A stretch of DNA of 11,663 bases from an uncultured Dorea sp. (GTDB lineage: Bacteria; Bacillota; Clostridia; Lachnospirales; Lachnospiraceae): positions 1 through 11,663 of the forward strand of contig NZ_CAKRAH010000074.1 of the NCBI RefSeq assembly GCF_934294775.1. The letters run 5' to 3'. Numbering within the stretch: position 1 is the stretch's first letter; each line of letters begins with the position of its first letter. A model generated the notes under the pieces. It was given only the letters and a program-made list of their open reading frames with translations. It was not told the DNA's origin and did no database searches. A program made the position numbers and the translations under genes. Shown here piece by piece: positions 6,526 through 11,663 of this stretch.

Positions 6526-7626
6526 ATGAAGCAGACAAATCAGGAAGGACTAAAATATCAGAAATTATACAACTGGGCACATACACTGATCACCAGTGGT
6601 GTAATCAAAAATATGGATAAATTTCCATCAGAGACGAGTCTTCAGAAGATGTTCGGCTATTCAAGACAGACGGTTCGTACAGCGCTTCAGCATCTGGAGG
6701 ATGAAGGTCTGATCATGCGTGTAAGAGGCAGTGGCACTTATGTATCGTATGAAAGCAGTGAACTGGATGGAAACAGACCACAGGTAGGCCTGTTGCTGAG
6801 CTATTATTCGGACTACCTGTTCCCAACCGTATATGATGGAATCGAATCGGCGTTAAAAGAAAAAGGATACAGGATAGAGGTAGCGGTAACAAAAAACCGT
6901 CTGAATGAAGAAGCACTTTATCTGGAAGGACTGTTAAAAGCTGATGTATCGGGTCTGATCATTGAAGGATCACGTTCGGCATTTCCAAATCCGAATATCC
7001 GTCTGTATGAAGAGATTAAGAAGCGGAACATACCGACGATCTTCATTCACAATCATTATGAAAATATGCCATTTGCAAGTGTGGAGATGGCCGATGCAAG
7101 CTCCGCATATGAGCTTACAAAGATCCTGATCGAACAGGGGCACCGTAAGATCGGCGGAATCTTAAAATACGATGATATGCAGGGAATAGAGCGCTACAAA
7201 GGCTTTATCCGGTGCCTGTCAGACTATGGTATCTCATATGATGATGACTGGATCCGCTGGTATTCGACAAAAGAGATGGAGACAAAATTCAGTAAAAAAG
7301 GGCTCCTTAATATCTACCGGCGTACCAAAGACTGTACAGCAATGATCATCTATAACGATGAGATCGCACGAATCTATGTGGAATTCTTAGAAGAGCGGGG
7401 AATCCATATTCCGGAGGATATGTCGATCGTGTCTTTTGATGATGCAGAATTACAGTCTAATTCAAGCGTACAGCTTTTATCAGCGATCCATCCAAAGGAA
7501 AAGCTCGGCCGTATTGCAGGACATCATCTGATGCGTATGATGGAAGATAAGGACTGGCAGACGAAGAATTATTCATATCGTTTCCCGGTGAAGTTAAATG
7601 ATGGAAATTCGGTGAAAAAATTGTAA
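6526..7626 (+). CDS. AraR-type transcriptional regulator: GntR winged helix plus LacI-like sugar-binding domain
   Basis: Sugar-responsive DNA-binding repressor of 366 residues. Residues about 10-76 form a GntR-type winged helix, with FPSETSLQKMFGYSRQTV (33-50) as the turn and recognition helix and a wing ending in GSGTYVS. From about residue 86 (QVGLLLSYYSDYLFP) the protein matches a LacI/periplasmic-binding type effector domain, including the late segment IPEDMSIVSFDDAEL typical of that fold. This domain combination is that of AraR of Bacillus. I prefer ATG 6526, which has GGAG 5 bases upstream; ATG 6508 would add six residues but lacks a good ribosome binding site. Position right after the importer operon suggests it controls that operon, with the transported sugar as inducer. 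The inducer is unknown. No terminator follows before the next promoter. Confidence 0.88.
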   Translation: MKQTNQEGLKYQKLYNWAHTLITSGVIKNMDKFPSETSLQKMFGYSRQTVRTALQHLEDEGLIMRVRGSGTYVSYESSELDGNRPQVGLLLSYYSDYLFPTVYDGIESALKEKGYRIEVAVTKNRLNEEALYLEGLLKADVSGLIIEGSRSAFPNPNIRLYEEIKKRNIPTIFIHNHYENMPFASVEMADASSAYELTKILIEQGHRKIGGILKYDDMQGIERYKGFIRCLSDYGISYDDDWIRWYSTKEMETKFSKKGLLNIYRRTKDCTAMIIYNDEIARIYVEFLEERGIHIPEDMSIVSFDDAELQSNSSVQLLSAIHPKEKLGRIAGHHLMRMMEDKDWQTKNYSYRFPVKLNDGNSVKKL

Positions 7627-7641
7627 AATAGTCTTACCGGG

Positions 7642-7670
7642 TTGACAAGTCATAAAAAAAATGGTATCGT
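7642..7670 (+). promoter_or_regulatory. Promoter of the glucose PTS gene
   Basis: Perfect -35 TTGACA (7642-7647), 17-base spacer, TATCGT (7665-7670) as -10 with four of six matches. Predicted transcription start near 7677 coincides with the 5' end of the antiterminator RNA structure. It lies only 15 bases after the stop of the regulator gene. Confidence 0.65.
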
Positions 7671-7676
7671 CTAAAT

Positions 7677-7721
7677 ATAGTATGTTACTTGTTAGCGAAC
7701 GATAAACGAGGCATTAACTAT
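7677..7721 (+). ncRNA. GlcT-binding RNA antiterminator (RAT) in the ptsG leader
   Basis: The lower stem ATAGT/ACTAT (7677-7681 with 7717-7721) and upper stem CTTGTT/AACGAG (7688-7693 with 7705-7710) enclose internal-loop sequences ATGTTA and GCATTA. The strings GTTACT and AGGCAT are the hallmarks of BglG/GlcT family targets. Its 3' arm overlaps the 5' arm of the terminator at 7710-7769, so only one of the two can form. Protein bound here would allow read-through into the EIICBA gene. Confidence 0.75.
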
Positions 7722-7769
7722 GTATAAATTAGAAGTATTTATGCAGGGTTAGTGTCTCTTTCTTTATCT
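7710..7769 (+). terminator. Conditional leader terminator of the glucose PTS gene
   Basis: A long stem of two blocks: GGCATTAACT (7710-7719) with GGTTAGTGTC (7747-7756), and TGTATAAAT (7721-7729) with ATTTATGCA (7737-7745), split by one A/G mismatch and capped by a 7-nt loop. The T-rich tail TCTTTCTTT (7757-7765) follows. It would also stop transcripts reading through from the upstream regulator gene. Confidence 0.8.
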
Positions 7770-7836
7770 ATAATAAAAAATAATTAAAAAGCCTACACTA
7801 TGCATAGATACCCGTACAAAGAAAAGGAGAAAAACT

Positions 7837-10029
7837 ATGAAAGACAAAATCTTTGGCGTATTGCAAAGAGTAGGACGAAGCTTTATGCTTCCAATCGCAA
7901 TCCTTCCGGTAGCAGGATTGCTCCTTGGCCTTGGTAGTTCATTCACCAATGCCACAACGATCGCAACTTATGGGTTGCAGGGAATCCTAGGAGAAGGAAC
8001 AATTCTTCATTCACTGCTGATTATCATGAACAAAGTCGGAAGTGCGATATTCGATAACCTGCCACTGATATTTGCAGTTGGTGTAGCCATCGGTATGGCT
8101 AAGAAGGAAAAAGAAGTTGCAGCGTTATCTGCACTGATCGCGTACTTTGTTATGCATATTTCCATTAATGGTATGCTGGAAATCAGCGGTAAGATTATGG
8201 AAGACGGAAGCATTTCCAAAGATGTACTCGAAGGAACAATTGCTTCTGTATGTGGTATCAATACACTGCAGATGGGTGTATTCGGAGGTATCATTGTAGG
8301 TCTTGGTGTTGCGGCACTTCATAACCGCTTTCACAAGATCGTACTGCCAAATGCGTTATCATTCTTTGGCGGTTCAAGATTCGTGCCGATTATTTCGACA
8401 ATTACTTATATGTTCGTAGGAATTGCCATGTACTTTGTATGGCCAATCGTGCAGAACGGAATTTATGCACTGGGTGGCCTGGTAACAGGAACTGGTTACT
8501 TTGGAACTTTGATCTTTGGTATCGTAAAGCGTGCGCTGATCCCATTTGGACTGCACCACGTATTTTACCTTCCATTCTGGCAAACAGCCGTTGGTGGAAC
8601 GATGGAAGTTGGCGGAAAGCTGATCCAGGGCGGACAGAACATTTTCTTTGCACAGCTTGCTGATTCTGCTAATGTTACACACTTTAGTGCAGATGCAACC
8701 AGATATTTCTCTGGAGAATTCATTTTCATGATCTTCGGACTTCCAGGGGCAGCACTTGCAATGTACCGTACAGCAAAACCGGAAAAGAAAAAAGCTGCCG
8801 GCGGACTTCTTCTGTCTGCGGCACTGACATGTATGTTAACAGGTATTACAGAGCCTCTGGAGTTCTCATTCCTGTTCGTGGCACCGGTTCTTTTTGCGGT
8901 ACAGGTAGTACTGGCAGGTAGTGCATATATGATCGCGCATATACTGAATATTGCAGTAGGACTGACATTCTCAGGAGGATTTCTGGATCTTCTGTTGTTC
9001 GGTATCCTTCAGGGAAATGCAAAGACAAGCTGGATCAGAATTATTCCGGTTGGTATCATTTATTTCTTCCTGTATTATTTTATCTTCTCATTCCTGATCA
9101 AAAAGTTAGATCTTAAGACACCGGGACGTGAAGATGACGATGAAGAGACAAAGCTTTATACAAAAGCTGATGTAAATGCAAAAAAAGCAGGAAATGCAGA
9201 AGCTGGCGCGGCAGCAGGATCTGAAGATTCTCTGAGCGCAGAGATTACAAGAGGACTTGGCGGAGCTGCCAACATTGAAGATGTGGACTGCTGTGCGACA
9301 AGACTTCGTTGTACCGTAACTAATCCGGATCTCGTTAATGATGGAATCTTAAAGGCGACAGGTGCATCAGGAGTGGTTCACCGTGGACAGGGCGTACAGG
9401 TCATTTACGGGCCTAGTGTAACGGTTGTTAAGGCTAACCTGGAAGATTATCTGGAACATGCCCCAAAAGAGCTGTATGAGCCACAGAAAGACGCAGAAAG
9501 TACTAGTCAGAATGCATCGGAAGATGATAGAATAGAGAACAAGACAGAAGAGAAGAAAGTCGTAGATACAATTGTGATCTCAAGCCCGATCACAGGTCTT
9601 GCAGCAGACCTTTCTACTACACCGGATGAAGCATTTGCGGGACGTATGATGGGAGACGGAGCTGTTGTAACACCGGAGGATACGATCGTAAGAGCACCGG
9701 AAGATGGCGAGGTATGTTTCGTATTTGATACAAAGCATGCAATCGGCTTCATGACAGAATCCGGAGTAAGCCTGTTGATCCACGTAGGTATTGATACAGT
9801 GAAACTGGACGGAAAAGGATTTGAGTGTTTTGTTGAGAATGGCCAGACTGTGAAGAAAGGTGATCCAATGCTCAAATTAGATCTGGATTACCTGAAAGCA
9901 AACGCACCATCCGTAGCTTCACCGGTTCTTTGCACAGAGCTGGAAGATAATCAGAAGATCCGTCTTCTGAAAGATGGTGAGATCAAAGCCGGAGAAGAAC
10001 TTTTCGCAATTGATGTCTACGAAGCATAA
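7837..10029 (+). CDS. ptsG: PTS glucose-type permease, EIICBA fusion
   Basis: Membrane permease that takes up and phosphorylates a hexose, most likely glucose, using phosphoryl groups from HPr. The 730 residues run in the order EIIC, EIIB, EIIA. EIIC (about 1-425) has around ten membrane segments, with FGLHHVFYLPF (from 237) and GITEPLEFSF (from 336) as family motifs. A charged, Ala/Glu-rich linker follows. EIIB (about 460-535) carries the phospho-cysteine C486 in DCCATRLR, preceded by a second cysteine C485. EIIA (about 575-715) has H634 and the phospho-accepting H649 in LLIHVGIDTV, 15 residues apart as in EIIA-Glc. The RBS AAGGAG lies 7 bases before the ATG. The leader holds a GlcT-type antiterminator, and a GlcT-like gene lies downstream, which favours glucose over maltose or N-acetylglucosamine. 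Substrate is inferred, not proved. Confidence 0.92.
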   Translation: MKDKIFGVLQRVGRSFMLPIAILPVAGLLLGLGSSFTNATTIATYGLQGILGEGTILHSLLIIMNKVGSAIFDNLPLIFAVGVAIGMAKKEKEVAALSALIAYFVMHISINGMLEISGKIMEDGSISKDVLEGTIASVCGINTLQMGVFGGIIVGLGVAALHNRFHKIVLPNALSFFGGSRFVPIISTITYMFVGIAMYFVWPIVQNGIYALGGLVTGTGYFGTLIFGIVKRALIPFGLHHVFYLPFWQTAVGGTMEVGGKLIQGGQNIFFAQLADSANVTHFSADATRYFSGEFIFMIFGLPGAALAMYRTAKPEKKKAAGGLLLSAALTCMLTGITEPLEFSFLFVAPVLFAVQVVLAGSAYMIAHILNIAVGLTFSGGFLDLLLFGILQGNAKTSWIRIIPVGIIYFFLYYFIFSFLIKKLDLKTPGREDDDEETKLYTKADVNAKKAGNAEAGAAAGSEDSLSAEITRGLGGAANIEDVDCCATRLRCTVTNPDLVNDGILKATGASGVVHRGQGVQVIYGPSVTVVKANLEDYLEHAPKELYEPQKDAESTSQNASEDDRIENKTEEKKVVDTIVISSPITGLAADLSTTPDEAFAGRMMGDGAVVTPEDTIVRAPEDGEVCFVFDTKHAIGFMTESGVSLLIHVGIDTVKLDGKGFECFVENGQTVKKGDPMLKLDLDYLKANAPSVASPVLCTELEDNQKIRLLKDGEIKAGEELFAIDVYEA

Positions 10030-10071
10030 GATGTCATATCAGGCGAAATGCATTTGAAAAATCGATAACGG

Positions 10072-10099
10072 GAGAGCTGTCTGTCAGGGCAGCTTTTTC
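10072..10099 (+). terminator. Rho-independent terminator after ptsG
   Basis: AGCTGTC (10075-10081) pairs with GGCAGCT (10088-10094), 7 bp with one wobble, 6-nt loop, followed by TTTTT. It should separate most ptsG transcripts from the antiterminator gene, implying the latter has its own promoter or depends on read-through. Confidence 0.75.
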
Positions 10100-10112
10100 G
10101 CTATATGATATG

Positions 10113-10167
10113 ATAGAAGTGCAGGAATGCAGTGGATGGCAGTGGACATAGAAGTACAGGAAAGCAG
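10113..10167. repeat. Imperfect 20-base direct repeat, period 35
   Basis: ATAGAAGTGCAGGAATGCAG (10113-10132) recurs as ATAGAAGTACAGGAAAGCAG (10148-10167), 18 of 20 bases identical, start to start 35 bases. It lies in the gap before the antiterminator gene. It could be a duplicated regulator site or a chance local duplication. Confidence 0.55.
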
Positions 10168-10191
10168 CTGCATGGAACAGGAACTGATATA

Positions 10192-10203
10192 CAGCTTAAG
10201 CTG
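10192..10203. promoter_or_regulatory. 12-bp perfect palindrome CAGCTTAAGCTG
   Basis: A perfect palindrome 63 bases before the antiterminator start codon, a little upstream of a TACAAT (10221-10226) that could serve as a -10 element. No good -35 is visible at normal spacing. A small operator is possible but unproved. Confidence 0.3.
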
Positions 10204-10265
10204 AGGAATACTTTGTAAGATACAATGTAAAGAAATATGAATAATTGTGAGTGGGGATATAGAGC

Positions 10266-11108
10266 ATGTACAGAATAGAAAAAGTTTTAAATCATAATAC
10301 TGTGATAGCCCTGCATCAGGACAGCCATAAAGAGGTTCTGATCATGGGGAAGGGAGTCGGATTCGGCAGAAAAGTTGCTGAAAGAATAGAAGTAAGACCA
10401 GAAGACCGTTTATATTCTCTCCAAAAATATAAAGAACGCGGCGGGGCGAAGGAAATTGTAAAGTCCATAGCGCCGGAATTTCTGGAAGTAACGAATGCTG
10501 TCCTTGACGAAGCAGAAAAGATATTCGGCAAGATTGACCGGATGGTATTATTCCCACTTGCAGATCATATTGCATTTGCAGTAAAACGGATTCAGAATCA
10601 TGAGCAGATCAGTAATCCGCTGACGGAAGATATCCGTGTGTTATTTCATATGGAATTTAAAGCAGCTGAAAGTATCCGGCCGCTTTTGAAAAAACAATTT
10701 AGCATAGAAATTGAGGATGATGAGATCGGTTATGTTGCGCTTCACATCCATTCGGCTATAGAAGACGAGAAGGTATCCCAGGCTATGCAGATGGCAAGAT
10801 CTGTAAGAGAATGCATCAGTATGGTAGAAGAAGCCATAGGAAAGCCAATAGATATAGCATCGCTGTCATATAACCGTCTGATGAATCATATCCGGTATAT
10901 GGTGGCAAGAGCCTTAAGCGGGGAAAAACTGAAAGTCAATATGAATGATTATATGGAGGTGAAATTCCCGGAGGCGTTCCAGATGGCACAGGCTGTGTGC
11001 GACCAGGTTGGAAAAAGTCTGGGAGTGAAGCTTGAAGAAGTTGAGACCGGATACCTTGCCATGCACATTGAAAGAGTTGCCAATGATGAATTGGAGATAG
11101 AAGAATAA
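10266..11108 (+). CDS. glcT: PRD-domain transcription antiterminator of the GlcT/BglG family
   Basis: RNA-binding antiterminator of 280 residues that binds the leader RNA of PTS genes and stops a terminator from forming. The N-terminal RNA-binding domain (about 1-57) is MYRIEKVLNHNTVIALHQ followed by KEVLIMGKGVGFGRK, closer to GlcT than to LicT in the GKGVGFG string. Two PTS regulation domains follow. PRD1 has H101 (LADHIAFAVKR) and H160 (ALHIHSA); PRD2 has H208 (RLMNHIRY) and H267 (YLAMHIERV), so all four phospho-histidines are present and spaced as in the family. It is expected to be phosphorylated and inactivated through the EIICBA next door when no sugar is transported. Its target is most likely the RNA at 7677-7721. 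The start has only a moderate RBS (GGGG 9 bases upstream). In Bacillus glcT precedes ptsG; here the order is reversed. Confidence 0.92.
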   Translation: MYRIEKVLNHNTVIALHQDSHKEVLIMGKGVGFGRKVAERIEVRPEDRLYSLQKYKERGGAKEIVKSIAPEFLEVTNAVLDEAEKIFGKIDRMVLFPLADHIAFAVKRIQNHEQISNPLTEDIRVLFHMEFKAAESIRPLLKKQFSIEIEDDEIGYVALHIHSAIEDEKVSQAMQMARSVRECISMVEEAIGKPIDIASLSYNRLMNHIRYMVARALSGEKLKVNMNDYMEVKFPEAFQMAQAVCDQVGKSLGVKLEEVETGYLAMHIERVANDELEIEE

Positions 11109-11194
11109 TGTCTCTGAATAACCAGGGATTCATGGGGCAGAAGTAAAGAAAACGGTGCTTTGAAAGACTGGAAAAGATGTATGGAAAAAGCGCG

Positions 11195-11236
11195 AAAAAA
11201 AGTTTTTTTAAAAAAATTAAAAAAATTTCAAAAAAA
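11195..11236. promoter_or_regulatory. Phased A-tracts upstream of the tRNA promoter (UP-element-like)
   Basis: A7 (11195-11201), T7 (11203-11209), A7 (11210-11216), A7 (11219-11225) and A7 (11230-11236). The last three start 9 and 11 bases apart, close to one helical turn, and end three bases before the -35. This is the arrangement of curved DNA and of UP elements bound by the RNA polymerase alpha subunit. No ordinary terminator for the preceding gene is visible in 11109-11194. Confidence 0.6.
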
Positions 11237-11239
11237 CCC

Positions 11240-11268
11240 TTGCAAAAGGTATTGTGTTGTGATAATAT
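11240..11268 (+). promoter_or_regulatory. Promoter of the tRNA operon
   Basis: TTGCAA (11240-11245) with TAATAT (11263-11268) at 17-base spacing; GATAAT (11261-11266), preceded by TGT, is an alternative -10 at 15 bases. The A-tract block immediately upstream and the tRNA genes 50 bases downstream support a strong stable-RNA promoter. Confidence 0.7.
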
Positions 11269-11271
11269 AAA

Positions 11272-11317
11272 TCTCGGTCACGCAAGAGAAATAAAAAACA
11301 CAAAACAGTGACTGAGA
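11272..11317 (+). other. Hairpin in the tRNA operon leader
   Basis: TCTCGGTCAC (11272-11281) pairs with GTGACTGAGA (11308-11317) over 10 bp with one wobble and a 26-nt A-rich loop. It ends three bases before the first tRNA. It probably presents the 5' leader for RNase processing; this role is inferred. Confidence 0.55.
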
Positions 11318-11320
11318 AAT

Positions 11321-11392
11321 GGCTCCATGGTCAAGCGGTTAAGACATCGCCCTTTCACGGCGGTAACACGGGTTCGATTCCCGTTGGAGTCA
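11321..11392 (+). tRNA. tRNA-Glu (anticodon TTC)
   Basis: Acceptor arms GGCTCCA and TGGAGTC pair with one wobble. The anticodon loop CTTTCAC gives TTC at 11354-11356, and the T arm contains GGTTCGATTCC. The discriminator is A11392. The CCA end is not encoded and must be added by the CCA-adding enzyme. A short spacer hairpin CCCAA-GAAA-TTGGG (11396-11409) follows before the next tRNA. Confidence 0.95.
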
Positions 11393-11395
11393 CTA

Positions 11396-11409
11396 CCCAA
11401 GAAATTGGG
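11396..11409 (+). other. Spacer hairpin between tRNA-Glu and tRNA-Thr
   Basis: CCCAA (11396-11400) and TTGGG (11405-11409) form a perfect 5-bp stem capped by GAAA. It fills most of the 21-base spacer and is a plausible processing guide for the tRNA precursor. Confidence 0.5.
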
Positions 11410-11413
11410 AAAT

Positions 11414-11486
11414 GCCGATGTGGCTCAATTGGCAGAGCAGCTGATTTGTAATCAGCAGGTTATCGGTTCGAGTCCGATCATCGGCT
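11414..11486 (+). tRNA. tRNA-Thr (anticodon TGT)
   Basis: Acceptor arms GCCGATG (11414-11420) and CATCGGC (11479-11485) pair perfectly. The anticodon loop TTTGTAA gives TGT at 11447-11449. The T arm is ATCGG-TTCGAGT-CCGAT. The discriminator is T11486 and CCA is not encoded. Confidence 0.95.
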
Positions 11487-11487
11487 T

Positions 11488-11502
11488 AGTCCTTACGGGA
11501 CT
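11488..11502 (+). other. Spacer hairpin between tRNA-Thr and the CAT tRNA
   Basis: AGTCC (11488-11492) pairs with GGACT (11498-11502), 5-nt loop TTACG, in the 26-base spacer. It matches the position and size of the hairpin in the preceding spacer. Confidence 0.45.
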
Positions 11503-11512
11503 TAAAGATTTT

Positions 11513-11586
11513 GGACCTTTAGCTCAGTTGGTTAGAGCAATCGGCTCATAACCGATCGGTCCTGGGTTCGAGTCCCCGAAGGTCCA
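11513..11586 (+). tRNA. tRNA with CAT anticodon (elongator Met or Ile2)
   Basis: Acceptor arms GGACCTT (11513-11519) and AAGGTCC (11579-11585) pair perfectly. The anticodon loop CTCATAA gives CAT at 11547-11549. The first acceptor pair is a normal G-C and the anticodon stem lacks the three G-C pairs of initiators, so it is not tRNA-fMet. The acceptor stem GGACCTTTAGCTCAG resembles what I recall of Bacillus tRNA-Ile2, whose C34 becomes lysidine through TilS, but an elongator tRNA-Met is equally possible from the anticodon alone. CCA is not encoded. Confidence 0.9.
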
Positions 11587-11592
11587 TTATAT

Positions 11593-11663
11593 GGCCCAGT
11601 GGCTCAGTTGGTTAGAGCGCCGCCCTGTCACGGCGGAGGTCGAGAGTTCGAGTCTCTTCTGGG
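11593..11663 (+). tRNA. tRNA-Asp (anticodon GTC), 3' end outside window
   Basis: The 5' acceptor GGCCCAG (11593-11599) pairs with CTGGG at the window end, which lacks only the last two paired bases and the discriminator. The anticodon stem CCGCC/GGCGG flanks the loop CTGTCAC, giving GTC at 11627-11629. Six bases separate it from the previous tRNA, so the operon probably continues downstream. Confidence 0.93.

Noticed and set aside
7769..7774. TATAAT after the leader terminator as a second ptsG promoter
   Set aside because: No usable -35 lies 16-18 bases upstream, since that position falls in the terminator arm.
11327..11551. 74-codon open frame across the tRNA region
   Set aside because: The bases fold into tRNA-Glu, tRNA-Thr and part of the CAT tRNA.
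1..11663. CRISPR array, insertion sequence, toxin-antitoxin or defence genes
   Set aside because: No regularly spaced repeats, terminal inverted repeats, transposase, nuclease or small toxin-like pairs were found on either strand.

Overview
The window looks like a chromosomal segment of a low-to-mid GC Firmicute, most likely a gut Clostridia of the Lachnospiraceae type. This is inferred from the Gram-positive style ribosome binding sites (AAGGAGG), the lipoprotein-anchored solute-binding protein, the GlcT/PtsG antitermination control, and tRNA genes that lack an encoded CCA end. No mobile element, CRISPR array, phage gene or rRNA is visible.

Layout. (1) 2-1126: 3' three-quarters of a GH1 6-phospho-beta-glucosidase gene, closed by a rho-independent terminator. 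(2) 1127-1610: a long AT-rich control region with two copies of an operator-plus-promoter cassette and several short boxes. (3) 1611-6328: a four-gene sugar ABC importer operon of the ribose/galactose (CUT2) class, ordered lipoprotein, permease, double-NBD ATPase, second permease. A strong hairpin follows the lipoprotein gene and a terminator closes the operon. (4) 6526-7626: a regulator with a GntR-type winged helix fused to a LacI-type sugar-sensing domain (AraR architecture), preceded by a small hairpin-rich leader. (5) 7642-11108: a glucose PTS module. It has a promoter, an RNA antiterminator overlapping a terminator, the EIICBA permease gene (ptsG-like), another terminator, and a GlcT-type antiterminator gene. 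(6) 11195-11663: phased A-tracts, a promoter, a hairpin leader and a tRNA operon (Glu, Thr, CAT tRNA, Asp) that runs off the window.

How the parts work together. The importer would bring in an unphosphorylated sugar at ATP cost. No catabolic enzyme for that sugar is encoded beside it, so the substrate is unknown. The adjacent AraR-like repressor is the natural candidate to bind the duplicated ACAATACAA-N18-TTGTATT operators in front of the lipoprotein gene. The PTS module is self-contained: when EIICBA is idle, GlcT would be active, bind the leader RNA at 7677-7721 and prevent formation of the terminator at 7710-7769, so ptsG is expressed. When the permease is saturated with phosphoryl groups and lacks sugar, GlcT is expected to be phosphorylated and inactive.

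The most notable points are the duplicated operator/promoter cassette, an importer ATPase with one canonical and one fully degenerate ATP site, the clearly readable GlcT antiterminator/terminator switch, and the phased A-tracts before the tRNA promoter. Nothing here is clearly a new system. The novelty, if any, lies in regulation.
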